Below the pieces are notes generated by a model. It was not told where the DNA came from and searched no databases. It was given only the letters and a program-made list of their open reading frames with translations. 64,000 nucleotides of DNA from Hymenochaete sp. R1 (taxonomy: Eukaryota; Basidiomycota; Agaricomycetes; Hymenochaetales; Hymenochaetaceae). Where the stretch lies: positions 310,001 to 374,000 of the forward strand of contig JAFREE010000002.1 in assembly GCA_019400425.1 (NCBI GenBank), in the 5' to 3' direction. The translations under genes were made by a program, and so were the position numbers. Below are positions 32,691 to 45,300 of the stretch, piece after piece (within the stretch, counting starts at the first letter, position 1; each line of letters begins with the position of its first letter).

Positions 32691-35413
32691 ATGGTCCGCT
32701 CGCATGCAGGCAGAGGTGCCTTGCTATCCTCGAATCTACCCCAGCTACAGAACCTCATAAAGAGAGATCCGCAAGCATATAAGGAAGAGTTCATTCAGCA
32801 ATGGAATCATTACAAAAGCATCCTGAATATTTTCCGTGCCAATCCAGAGGACCAGTCAGAACAATTTAAGGATGTGATAACGTTTATTTCCCAAGTGTGT
32901 ATATCTATCTTGCAGGCTTAAAATCAAGGCGCTGAACCTGTCTCAGGTATCTCCGTGTTATCCAAAAGATACCGCCGAGTTCCCGGGAGAATTGTCTATG
33001 TTGCTCTCGAATCACTACGGAGAGTTAGATGTAGACACGAAAAAGTGCCTTATTTCAAACCTTATAATTCTGAGAAAGAAGGACGTCCTTTCGCCTATTG
33101 AGTAGGTGCCCAAACGAAACTTCATTAAAAAAGAAAGACTGAAATATGCGATAGGTTACTAAGAACGCTATTCCCTTTACTTCCCCGTACATCCTCGTCC
33201 ATACTCCGTTCCTTCGTTCGTAAAACAATTCTTCAAGAAATACGCAGTGCCAATGTGCAACGGTCCAACCTAAAGCTAAACCGCGCTGTTCAAGCGATGC
33301 TGTTCCGCATGGTCGAACAAGGTGCTGACATGGACTTTGTGTTTGACAAGGGAAAGAAACCCGTAAGGGCTGCGGATGTATCATATCATGCGGGTGATGA
33401 TGCGCTGTGGGCAGTTTTTCTTACGAAGGACCTTTGGAGAAAGGGCATCTGGTACGCAATTTCTGGGATCGTCTGCTACCTTTCCTTAAACGATATACAG
33501 GAAAGATGTAAAATCAGTTGCAATTGTATCTCTGGCATGCCTTCATCCAGTCACGAAGGTGCAGAATGCAGCTTTACATTTTTTCCTCAACGAAGAAGTC
33601 GAAGCGGAATCTGAAGATGACGAAGAGGAGGAGGTGCGAAGCTCGAATCTTTCGGAATCTTGCATTTCTCACTCATCCTTCATAGTTACCAGACATCAAG
33701 GCTTTGCACCACAGACGGACAATCAACAAGAAGACAAGAAGTGGAGACAAGAAGTTGGGAAGGACGATCAAAACCATCAACAAAGTAAGGTCATTGTCTC
33801 TTTATTGCTGAAAAAGAACTGTAACATGCATTATTAGAAGCAAAAGGCCAAGAACAATGTTCAAGGCAATGCGAACTTCGCCGCCCTTCATCTCCTCCAG
33901 GATCCTCAAACTTTCGCTGAAAAGCTTTTTGACTTACTCTCCAGATTCGACAAGCGCTATTCCCTTGACCACAAAATTCTCGTGATGCAGGTCATGTGTC
34001 GTGCCATGGGCACTCATCGACTCTGTGTCCTCCCCTTCTACAGCTACGTCCTCAAGTATCTCACTCACTCGCAATTACGGATACCTACGATTCTAGCCTC
34101 GCTTGCTACCTCTGTTCACTCCTTAACATCACCTGACGTCTTGACTCCAGTGTTACGGAAAATTGCCCATGAATTTATTCATCCGGGAGTCGGGAGTGAA
34201 GCCGTCGCCGCCGGTCTGAATTCAGTCCGAGAGATCTGTTCCCGACAGCCCTGGGCGATGGAGGAAGACCTATTAAGCGATTTAATTGAGTATAAGAAAA
34301 GCAAGGATAAGGGAATCATAGCTGGTGCGCGGGGTTTATTGCATTTGTACCGACAAGAAATGCCATCGATGCTAAAGAGGAGGGAAAGAGTGCGCAGTTT
34401 AGCATATCGTATTTTAAAACCAACTTGACATCCGCATATAGGGCAAAGAAGCAAGCATGAGGGGTATCGCGATTCAACGTACCGCTTTCGGCACTGATGT
34501 TGGCGCAAATGCAACTTCGATAGAAGGTCTAAATGTGAGTTGCCGGTATCACCTTGTTTTGAATCATACTTATGTTCAAATTCCTCAAGCTTCTTGAAGA
34601 CCATATTCGCAAGGCTAAGGAAGCCGAACGTGGCAGCGAACTCGAGAATGAAGATAACGAGAAAGACTGGGCGGGGTGGGAAGTTGCATCTGACTCCGAT
34701 TCCTCATCCGATTCCGGCGGCTGGATCAGCGTCTCCTCAGATTCGGAGAACGAGCTGGAAATCAACGATAGTGAAGACGAAAAATATTCAAGGACAGAGG
34801 GGAAGCAAGGAACGAAAGGCTCAGACAATAATTCAGAGAGAGAGGAAGATAACGAAGAATCCGAGATTAGCGATGAAGATGACGAGTCGTTAAATGAAGG
34901 GGCTCCTCAATTGATTGATCGTTCAGGGAACATTGCGACGACGAAGGTGAAATTCTTAAATCACTTACAAAGTATCATGATTTATTTGACCTGTAGATCC
35001 TGACTCCAGCGGACTTCGCTCTCTTAAATGAGCTCCGAACACACGCTTTGAAGACTTCAAGCTCAAAGCGCAAACGCCCCGAAAAGTCTGTAATGCTGGC
35101 ACCAGATAGCGAGCCTGTCATGCTCGGCGAGGCCGACATCCTGGGGCCTCGTAAGAAAGCTAAGGCCACGTACGAAGAACGTATGGCTTCGATTCAGGGT
35201 GGCCGCGAGGGACGTGAGAAGTTCGGATCGAACAAAGGTAAAAAGCGCAAAGAGAACCCAAGCAGTTCAACGAATAGGGAGAAGAAACGAAACAAACCCT
35301 TGATGATGGTCATGGCGAGTCGGGAGGTGAGAGGGAAAAAGAAAGCGAGTTTGATGGAGAAACAGAGGAGGATGCGAAAACATAACGAAAACCAGAAGAA
35401 AAGGAAACACTGA
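32691..35413 (+). CDS. SDA1: SDA1, nuclear 60S ribosome biogenesis protein
   Basis: Nine exons (32691-32894, 32947-33101, 33155-33451, 33501-33633, 33686-33784, 33838-34389, 34442-34534, 34590-34946, 34997-35413) encode 768 residues, close to yeast Sda1. It acts in maturation and export of pre-60S particles. Family blocks are NLPQLQNLIKRDPQAYKEEF, FPLLPRTSSSILRSFVRKTI, LPDIKALHHRRTINKKTR and NFAALHLLQDPQTFAEKLFD. ILTPADFALLNELR appears near the end, after a long Asp/Glu/Ser stretch (about residues 510-625). The tail is Lys/Arg-rich, suiting a nucleolar protein. It diverges from CYS4 over ~210 bp. Confidence 0.94.
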
Positions 35414-35663
35414 TGACGTATCTGTCCCTTTTCTCTCATTTACGATGCTCTTAAAAATCATATGGATGATAATCAAAAAGCATGTATTATCCCTGACTCA
35501 CAAGAAATTATAGGTAAAAATACACAGAATACAGAGAAACGCGTCATTGGAACGCATGACCGAAGAGAAAAGACGGGTAACGAAAAGAAAGAGGAAGATT
35601 AAACAACAGAATAGGAAGGTTTCATTCAAAAAACAAGGTCTATGCCACCTATGCTTAATGGTA

Positions 35664-38600
35664 TTAACTCGAATTAGGTGGTGTAGGATTTGACGTGTCC
35701 GAAAACGTCGCTGACGTCGGAGTCACCCCAGCACTTGCGCTTCCCCCACCTTGACTATTATTGAACATCGCCTTCAGAGCCAGTTCATTTCTCTTCTGCC
35801 TCACCCGCTCCGCCTCCTCTGTTCCACCCGTCATTCGCAACTTCTTATTAGCCACAAAACTGGTCAGTTCCGTCTCGAACTCGTCCCCTTTGTTCGCCTT
35901 CTCGCGCTCTCGGTTCTTCTGAGATGCCTGGATTGCTTTCATGCGTCGCTCGGGGTCAACGGCGGCTCCACGAATTTCCATCATAACAGTGCTAATACCA
36001 TTGTGACCTTCGTCGGGAGGTGGAGGCCTGAATCCACGCGAACGGCCAGCACCAGACCCACGAAGACTGATGACCTTCTCGACGTGGCCAAAGACTTCCA
36101 CGACAGCCTTCTGGTCATCAAGAAGATCTTGGAGCAACACCTCCTGGTGGGTGAGGAACTGCTGCTCCTCGACGATGTTTTGCAATTCTCTTTCCCATGT
36201 CTTTTTCCACATTGGTGTGACGGTATGGAAGTAGTCTTTCAGAGATTCGAGCTCAGCCGCTACTTCTGCAACGTCCTTCTGAACCGTCTTGATGACATTG
36301 GAACGTGGACTGACGAATCGTTTCAATACATCTTCCTTCAGATTCTCGACCGTATCCTGTAAGTCTTCAATACGGGTGAGCGCATTCTGCGTGCGATTAT
36401 CGAGGCTCGCTTTGCCGGCATTGATGTATTGGCGAGCACCACCGACTTTGGTATTGGAAAGCTGTCGCACAGTCTGTGCTTGCGAGCGTATCGAGGCAAT
36501 TGAGTCTTTCGTTTGCGCGAGGAATTCCGAATAGACCTGCCGCATAACGCCTAAGTCACGGCGTAGATTCTGAACCTCGTCAAACTGATTCTTCAGATCT
36601 GTCACGATCCGTCCAGAGACTTCGGATAGTACCGACCCCCCTGTCCATTGAGATTGCACAGTTCCACCGGTCATTTGCGGAAGGATGCCGCTGTCATTAT
36701 TGGTGATGGGAGATGAAGACGATGGCTGGGCTGGATCTTCCTTATGAACCACCAGCCGCGAGAGCCGTCTTGCAATTCTTTGAAACTGTTTATCAGATGG
36801 CCGTGCTATTGGTGTTTCGCTTTCAATGAATGGTTGCGTAACTATTGGTGGTGGATGAGAAAGCTGGGACATCCGCTTTGAAGCTCCAACGGTGCTTCGG
36901 AGATCTTTCAACTCCTGTGTTAGACCGAACATTTGTTGGTCGATATGCTGCTTGATTTGGTCAAGAGCTACAAGAATCTCCATTTAGTAGTTCATCTGGA
37001 CAGAAAAATGTGGTACTTACGATCAATATTCAAAGAGAGCAAGCACTTGTCTTTGACTTCATCTACATCTTCCAGTTCGTACATGACGCCGCTTGAAGGG
37101 TCCCGAATGTAAATGTCTGGAAAATTTCCTTGGCCAGGATTATACGAAAACTTGTCCACAAACAACACACGCAGCGATGAGAAAGAGAGATCTTTCTCAA
37201 TCGTGACCTTCTTGACCTCACGACCAAGTTGTAAGAAGACCGTCATCGTTGAAGAATCTCGATCTGTGTCTTTTGATTCCGTGATAGTCGATAATCGTCG
37301 GCGTGACACAGACTCTGCAGCATCCCAGGACACGAGGGATGGTGGTGCCAATGTGGAGTGATTGGATGCCATTGGAAGAGCAGGTACTGGCGGCACTTCT
37401 TCCTCTTCGATTGGCTCTGGAGTACGCATTCGGCCTACGCCATCTTTTCCTCTACTGCGCCGACCATCATTTGCCTTTGGCGTTTCCTCTTCGGTAAGTA
37501 CGGAAAGATCCCCTGGGGTCAAATTCGCAGAGTCTGCTGCCATTGATCGTCTGTTTGCATGTTTGTTCATCCCTGATTTCTCCCTCAAACCTGTACCCGT
37601 CATTTTGGAAATATTATACGTCGAGAAACGCTTAGAAGCGCGTCTTTCCAGCGCATCACTCTTCTTGAGTGCTGCCAGAGAGCTTTCGATAAATGGCGGC
37701 TGGTCTTGTTCAATCTGAGGCGTCTCCGGAGGTGTCGATACAGTGTTAGCTGAACTCGAAGCTGCAGAACTCCTCCTATCGTAGCTTGTGATAGCAAGAT
37801 TTTCCGAAGAATTGGACGGAGTTGCGCCATCCACGACAACAGACGGAACTGGATTGTCAGATAAGGAGTAACGGACAACATTTGATGGAACTGGAGAGGC
37901 AGATTTTTCAGATGCATTGACGTGAGGTAGGGAAGTGACGGTGGTATCGTTCGGATCTTCGTTATTGAAAGGTGTGTTCGGCGTGCTTCTCACTCGCTGA
38001 AGATGTTGATAGTCTTTCGAAGGTCTGCTACTATGCGGTGTTCCCATAGAACGCGATGTATCCCTACGACTTGAGGAGCCTCTGTCATCTTCGAGCCGCT
38101 CGGAAATCTGCCTTGGGCTAGAAAATCCTCCAGGGAAATAGACGTCTTCCGTATGGGTAGGAGGAGCCGGAAGCTGGGCTGTGGGCATGGGCTCCTTTTT
38201 GCGTGATGACCGTCTTTTCTGAGAATCTGAAGGAGTTGTAGTTTCATTTGCGCTTGGAAAGCGAGACGTCTGCGAAGCTCGGGAAGAACTCACGCTGCCC
38301 GCCCGAGCAGAACGTGACATCGCTCTTGCATCTGGGTCTGACCCCTGTGAGTCCGACCCTCGATGTCTACGATCTGAATCGAAAGAACGAAACACGGATT
38401 GCTTTCCTCGCAGACCTTGCAGAAGATTGGTAATGATTTGGCGGACCGTGGGTAGATAGATTTCGAGGTTTGCTTCATTTGCCTCTTCGGATAAACATTG
38501 CTCTAACACAGATCGCAAGTCTTCGGGAACACTTAAAAGTTCACTTCAATAGCTTATGAGCGCCCCAAAAAACGTAGAGAAGCCCATAAACGCGCACCTC

Positions 38601-38979
38601 ATGTCTATATCATGGGACTGAAAAGCGGATACGGCGGCGTTGAAATCATTGCCTAAACGAACATATACATCGCTGACTTGAAGCTCTGACATTTCGAGTT
38701 TGCTCCATAACGTCAGTGATTCTAGCAACTGCTTGATGGACACGAGCAGCCTTGTTACAGAGGTCTCAACCGGAGGCTATGGGAATTGGATTTAAAATGA
38801 GTTGCAATGAGCAATGGGTAAGACACAGTAAAGCTTGCCTTGCTGCTCGATCCGTTGGACTTGCTTCCTCGATGACTCTGGCTTGCACGAGAATACGTTG
38901 ATGACTCTGAATTATTCTCGCGTCTCGATGGATGATTAGAAGTCTGGGGCTGCGAAGACGAGCCAGAAGTGCCATTCAT
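35664..38979 (-). CDS. BUD6: Bud6/Aip3 actin-polarity protein
   Basis: Four exons (38839-38979, 38598-38776, 37021-38543, 35664-36967) encode 1048 residues. Bud6 is a formin cofactor that delivers actin monomers at polarity sites. The N-terminal block is VTRLLVSIKQLLESLTLWSK, then VSDVYVRLGNDFNAAVSAF and IITNLLQGLRGKQ. A long Ser/Pro-rich linker follows. The C-terminal AIP3 core has SLRVLFVDKFSYNPGQG, DIYIRDPSSGVMYELEDV, DQIKQHIDQQ and a coiled coil through LTHQEVLLQDLLDDQKAVVE. The first intron is GC-AG (AAG then gcaagc). The last has a strong branch motif (ctactaaa) and a TTGTAG acceptor that corrects the frame. A longer in-frame start exists upstream, but MNGTSGSSS fits better. Confidence 0.92.
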
Positions 38980-39151
38980 GGCCGTGAATGGGAGAGACAG
39001 TGAGAGGGCTACAACGACCGAACGAAGGTTAGATCGTGTGTCGCGGCGAGGGATCGTCAACCACAAGCCGCTCACACATATGCGCAACGCGTCTCACTGC
39101 GCACAACGAACACAACGACGACCACTGGATAACGCCAGCACTTGAGTGGCT

Positions 39152-42100
39152 ATGGCTTACTACAACCTCAAGGGTATATCTAATACGATTCAAGTTGATC
39201 AACGTTGTTTTGCTAACCCATCGCTTTACCAGCCTTGATTAAAGCCATTCGGGCCTGTAAGGTACCCTTGACCTAACGACAACCTTCTTGCATATTGTGG
39301 TCTAATCATTTGCTAGACTCTTGCGGACGAAAGGGCTCTCATTCAGAAAGAATCGGCCGCTATACGGACGTCTTTCAAGGAAGAGGATACGTATACCCGT
39401 CACAACAATGTTGCTAAATTGCTTTACATACATATGCTGGGTTACCCCGCCCACTTTGGTCAGATCGAATGTCTAAAGCTGGTAGCAAGCCCTCGCTTTT
39501 CGGACAAACGATTGGGATACCTTGGAATCATGCTTCTTCTTGACGAAAATCAAGAGGTATTAACTTTAGTCACAAACTCTCTGAAAAAGTGAGCATTGTT
39601 CATTTCCGTCGGATGCACTTTATCTCCTCTGACTCTCATTCTACCAGTGATATGAACCACTCAAACATGTATGCCGTTGGACTTGCATTATGCACTTTTG
39701 CGAACATATCGTCGGAAGAAATGTCACGAGACCTTGCCAATGAAATCGAAAAGTTATTAGGATCTAGTAACACGTACATTCGCAAAAAGGTAATAGTTTC
39801 TACTTGCCCTCCAAAGACGTTCGGCTTTCCTAAATGGATCATCAGGCAGCGCTCTGTGCCCTTCGAATAGTAAAGAAAGTCCCTGATCTCATGGACCATT
39901 TTGTCAATCGGGCGAAGAACCTCCTCACAGACCGTAATCACGGCAATCTACTGGCCGCTGCTACATTAATTGCGGAAATGGTTCAAATAGACCCCAATCG
40001 TCTGAACGAGTTTCGAAGCGTATGTGCCACCTGAACCTCTGAAATGCAGCTTTATTGATAGCCATGGTTAATACAGGCTGTCCCTCTCCTTGTCAGACAT
40101 TTAAAGACGCTTGTCACAACGGGTTACAGTCCAGAACATGACGTTTCGGGTATTACGGACCCATTCTTGCAAGTCAAAGTTCTGCGTCTCTTGAGGATGC
40201 TCGGACGAGGAGATGCGCAGGCGAGCGAGACGATGAATGATATTTTAGCTCAGGTGTGCGACATCATAATCGAGCACGTTATGGACTCTGAAGGTGCCTC
40301 AGGTTGCTACCAATACCGATGGGACGAAAAACGTCGGCAATTCTATCTTATACGAAACCGTACTTGCCGTCCTGGAAATAGAAGCTGATAGTGGCTTACG
40401 CGTCATGGCCATCAACATCTTAGGAAAATTCTTGAGCAACCGTGACAATAATATTCGGTGAGAACAGCATCTATGTATGCCTAAATTGACTGACCTGGCG
40501 TTCAGATACGTCGCCTTGAACACACTCAACAAGGTTGTTGGGATGGATACGAACGCTGTTCTTAGACATCGAGATATCATTCTCGACTGTCTTCGGGATG
40601 GCGATATCTCTATCAGAAGGCGTGCTTTAGAGCTCTCATACGCTTTGATTAACGAGCAGAATGTTCGGATCTTGATCCGGGAGCTCCTAGCATTCCTTGA
40701 GGTGGCAGATAATGAATTCAAATTGGGCATGACCACACAAATTAGCCTCGCAGCTGAGAAATTTGCGCCAAATAAACGGTGGCATATTGATACATTTTTG
40801 AGAGTCTTGAAATTGGTGAGTACCTTGGGTGTTATGCTTAAACCGTGCTAATAGACGCAAGGCTGGAAATTACGTGCGCGAAGAGATTTTATCGTCCTTT
40901 ATACGACTTGTCGCACACACACCGGAGTTGCAGGCGTACACGGCGTCAAAGTTATATACCTCACTTCGAGCAGACATATCCCAGGAGTCGTTGACACTGG
41001 CTTCTGTATGGATCATGGGCGAATACTCCGAGATTCTTCTGGAAGGGGGAATTGTAGATGAGGAGCAAAATCGCCAAGTGAGCTAAATAGCTCTGTTTAA
41101 TAATGGATACTAATAGACCTACAGGCCAGCGATTCAGACATGGTGGACCTCCTCGTTTCCGTGCTGGACTCGCCTTACGCAAACTATCTTATTCGACAAT
41201 TTGTATTAACGTCGATGACTAAGATCTCGAGTAGGCCTATGACAAGCGACTCCCAGCAGCAGCGGATCACGAAGATTCTTGACTCATACTCAGCTAGCTT
41301 AGAGTTGGAGATACAGCAGCGAGCGATTGAATTTGAAAGCTTACTGCAGCTCGGGGAGATCAAGATCGGGGTTCTGGAGAGAATGCCGGCTCCAGAGAAG
41401 AAGGCGACTGTCCTGGGAATCGGTCCGTACTTATATACCATTGAAAAAACAAACAAGAGGGAACCTGACACTGCGTAGTTGTTGAGAACAAGCCGGTCGG
41501 TTCGACTGCATCAAAAGAGGTATGACTCTTGCACCACGGCCTCGGTCTGTAACTCATTCCTGTAGGTTGACCTTCTCGGCGATGATACTGGAGTGACCAC
41601 CAGTCCTACGGTCAACATCCCTCAAGGCACTGGACAAAGCAACCAACAACTCCTTGAGGAGCTCTTCGGTTCCGGTCCTGCAGCTTCTCCATCGAGTAAT
41701 GCCCCAACGGCCCCTGCCGGACAACCTCAGAAGAGCTCCGTCAACGATATTCTCGGTCTCTTCGATTCCACACCTGACACACCTTCAGCGTCGTCTCCTG
41801 TACCTGCATCATCTGCTGTTCAACACCTTTTTACCCCGGGTCAGGACACCCGAGCAGCTCAACCAGCACCTACAACCCCTCCACAGCCGTCCTCTCCTAC
41901 ACCTCGCCTTCAGTCATACACGGCATACGAGAAGAACGAGCTGAAAATTACTCTTACACCTCAGCCATCCGCGCAAAAGGCAGGCGTAGTAAACGTCATG
42001 GCGAGGTTTCAGGTTTCGGGAAGTACCGCGGCAAGCGGGATCAACTTTCAAGCCGCTGTTCCAAAGGTGGGTTTCTTGTGGTGTTTACGGGTAACGCGTC

Positions 42101-42384
42101 TGAATTCGGTCTTTCATAGACCCAACAATTGCAAATGCTTCCTATGTCAAGTACAGAAGTCCGGCCAGGAGCAACGGAGCAACAACAGATGCGCGTGGTT
42201 GCGCCCGTCGGGGTAGGGAAATACTCCACTCATGAGATATTCACATTGTTAATGATTGTCCACGATTTCACAGAGTAACATTCGCTTAAGGTTACGGGTA
42301 TCGTTCAATATCAACGGAAGGGCCATACAAGATCAAGTGGATTTTTCTGGATTCCCGCCAGGGCTAACGACTGGATCGACATAA
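39152..42384 (+). CDS. APL4: AP-1 clathrin adaptor subunit gamma (gamma-adaptin)
   Basis: Fourteen exons encode 846 residues: 39152-39173, 39233-39261, 39317-39588, 39648-39789, 39846-40019, 40077-40253, 40303-40457, 40506-40815, 40862-41077, 41125-41422, 41479-41519, 41566-42066, 42120-42212 and 42274-42384. AP-1 sorts cargo between the trans-Golgi and endosomes. The trunk starts [18 protein letters not shown] and has [40 protein letters not shown] and [18 protein letters not shown] Pro/Ser-rich hinge follows (DLLGDDTG, then NDILGLFDS), and then the gamma-ear ([33 protein letters not shown]). The first two exons are tiny but give the expected N-terminus. Confidence 0.95.
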
Positions 42385-42558
42385 GATACTGATGTATCAT
42401 GCTTTGTGTAAATTAAGCAGTAGATTGATCATCGTATTCATAAATATGGCATTCATTTCAGCAGTGTTTAGTGCCAGACCATATAACAATATCACAGCTA
42501 AGAGACTCAAAATACGCCCAGAAAAAATAAAGTAAAAATACCAAGTAATCAAATTAAT

Positions 42559-44987
42559 TTAAGCAGTCACCAGATCGTATCCGGCGGGTGATCTGATTCG
42601 TGATGTATACGGGCTCGGCTGCACGTCCTCCACAAATTCCCACTCCTTCTTCAACCTCTGATGTACCAGCTTGAAGCTCGACATAGCTCCCTTTTCGAGT
42701 ATCATTTCCATGTCAATCTTATAGTAAAGCGCACCGGTAGGTGCGCTTCGTGTGTCCATCACATGAAATTCGACGCGGAACCTGACGGCTTTTGCAACCG
42801 CCATTACTCCTGCGGGGTCACGTACTTCGTCGAGCGTGCAATGAAGAAACGTCCTTCGCATCTCCTCCGAGTGAGTCACGACAACGTTTACCCCGGCATT
42901 GGTAAGCAAACGGCGAGCCGCGGTGCGAGAAGCAGACTCGTCAAGCATAGATGGGATTGTAAGTGATGCGGGTTTGAACTTGAAAATATTTGCGAACCAC
43001 GATTTGCGCGGGGCAGATGAGACACTGAATGAGGAAGCCTCTGAAAGAGCTATGTCCGGAGAGCCACAAGAGCTCCCGCCGGAGCTGGACGAGACCCGAC
43101 GAGAATCTCCTTCCGCTATCGGGGGCAAAAGGATTTGGACGCGCCTTTCCGTTCCAGTACTTCGCATTGTAGATTCGTTTGCTTTTCGCAAAGAAGACTT
43201 TTTCTGGATGAGTATTGGTGCTGTATTTTCCTTCCCCCTTTCGAGTGAATCAGCAGTGATCCCCAGTTCACGGGTGTCTGTTGCAGTGTTCTGCCTTGAT
43301 CGAGGAACCAGCACTACACTAGGTGGCGTATAAACTTCGTCTATTCTTGACAGCCCCGACGCATGAGGTGGGTGGACGGGTTTCATAGGCGTCGAAGCTG
43401 ACGTTGCAGGAGTAAAGGTTTCAGGTAGGTTCTGCATCATGTTGAGGTGGTCCATGATTTGTTGGAAGTATTTCTGAACTCGTTCCTCTTGAAGTTCTGG
43501 AACTTCTATGGGTGGTGCAACGTCCAGAACCTGCCATAGTGGCGAGCCAGGAGAAGTCGGGGCTATTGAGGATGAAAAGTCGCTCGGAGAATCATAGGGG
43601 TTTGGACTAAGGTAATTTTGCCCGAGCGTATTATGGTCTTCTACCAGTTGAGAGGGAGGCCGAGAATTTGGGGAAACATCACGATTTCGTGCCCTCCCCG
43701 GCGTCAGTGGATCGGTTCGTGCAGCGGCACTTGGCAGGGTAGAGGGCCGCTTAGGCTTTTGCTCGGCCTTGAGCCGTTTCCGTTCTTCCCTTCTTTGAGT
43801 TTTAGCTCGCCCCAGCTCTCCTAAATAGTTTTCTTGACACCTAACACGGTACCTCAATAGAAGCGCGTACACAGTCTTTTCCCAAGTCTGCTCGCTACTC
43901 AATAGACTCGAGACAATATCTTCTTCCGGTGCATTGTGCCATAGCGTGCGCAGATTGGCAAGGATATCGGAATCAATAGAAGAAGGGTCCTTGAGAGGTC
44001 GCGAGATGACATCCAATGAAGGCACGGGATGTTCGGGAATACGACGAGGCTGGGAAACGAACCATGGGTGTTTCTTGATATCTAAAATCTTGATCCGCTT
44101 CGATACGTCTTTCTCCAGCATTTTTTTGAGGAGGTCTTGGGCGCGGACGTCGATATCAGAAGGCATGACGTATTTGCCTGTTGTCACTTTTTGAAGTAAG
44201 GCGAAGGTGTCCTCGTCGTCAAAGGGCAGTCGACCAGTGAGAAGCGCGTAAAGTATAACTCCGCATGACCAGATATCAGATATAGTTCCGTCGTAAGGCT
44301 TGTTTGCAATGATCTCTGGTGAAGCGTAATGAGGGCTGCCACATGCTGTTTTTTGCAGGTCTTCGTTACCTAGCCAAGCTGCCATTCCAAAGTCAGCTAT
44401 CTTCAACACTTTCTTGTTATCGAGAAGAAGATTCTCGGGTTTAAGATCCCGGTGAGCAATTTTGAGGTATTGCAGGTACTCCATGGCTCCAATGAGCTGC
44501 TGGAAGAGGTCGAGAGCTTCAGACGCTGGCAAACGTTTACGATCCGCTATGTAGTCGAAGAGTTCACCTCCTTCAACGTATTCGAGGATAAGATACAGCT
44601 CCCCCGACGTCTCCCAGACGTCGTAAAGGTGCATTATATTCGGATGATCAACAAGCTTCATGACGACGATTTCCCGCTCGAGGAACAGCATGGCTCGCTC
44701 TTCATCGGCCTCAGCGTTGTTGAGCGAGCGCCGTGTTTGAAGCTGCATTTTGGAAGCGATCTTGACGGCAGCGTACTGTCCAGTCTTTGAGTGTCTTGCA
44801 ATTCGTACAACACCTAATCCACCGTCAGCCAGAGATCGACTGAAAGACAAAGCAATTTCAACATACCACTCATACCCTCTCCAAGCGTCCTACCGATCTT
44901 CCAAGGTCCAATCATGCGCGGGTGCTCCCTCTTCCGTCCGTTGCGCAACATTCTCGGAGAGTCAACAGGTCTTGATGCGTCTGACAT
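42559..44987 (-). CDS. Gin4/Cdr2-type CAMK-like protein kinase
   Basis: Two exons (44867-44987, 42559-44813) encode 791 residues. The kinase domain occupies about residues 25-285. The glycine loop GEGMSGVV is made across the intron, with catalytic Lys in AAVKIASK, HRDLKPENLLL, DFGMAAWLG, ACGSPHYASPEII and SDIWSCGVILYALLTGRLPF. A Ser/Pro-rich middle follows. The C-terminal ~110 residues (HCTLDEVRDPAGVMAVAKAV, then YYKIDMEMIL) resemble a KA1 membrane-binding domain. This architecture is that of Gin4/Hsl1/Kcc4 and Cdr2, which link septins and cell size to Wee1. I do not assign a specific ortholog. A minus-strand TATAAAA lies about 50 bp upstream. Confidence 0.88.
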
Positions 44988-45300
44988 CGTGTAGTGTAAA
45001 GTAGAATAATGGGGGGAGTTATGGGCATTACTGTCTTTTATAATAGATGTTTGGGGGAAATGAGGCTGACTTTCCTCCTCAGGCTAGTACTACTAGGTGG
45101 AGAAGCAGGAGTCGATTAGACGGTCACGTGAATTTGTATGGCTTTTTATGAGTCAACTCGACTACAACTCCGGATTTAGATCTACCGGTACTTCGACTCG
45201 GTGCAGTGACTCTCTCCTCTGCTCCAGTTCTATCAAAAATTCTCCAGCTTGACTCAGCTCGGCCACCGGGTGGCTGAGGCTGAGGCTGAGGTGCATAAAT
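44988..45300. promoter_or_regulatory. Divergent promoter between kinase and LIG4
   Basis: The 313 bp region holds a minus-strand TATAAAA (45036-45042) for the kinase gene and a CACGTG E-box near 45125. I see no gene. Confidence 0.45.
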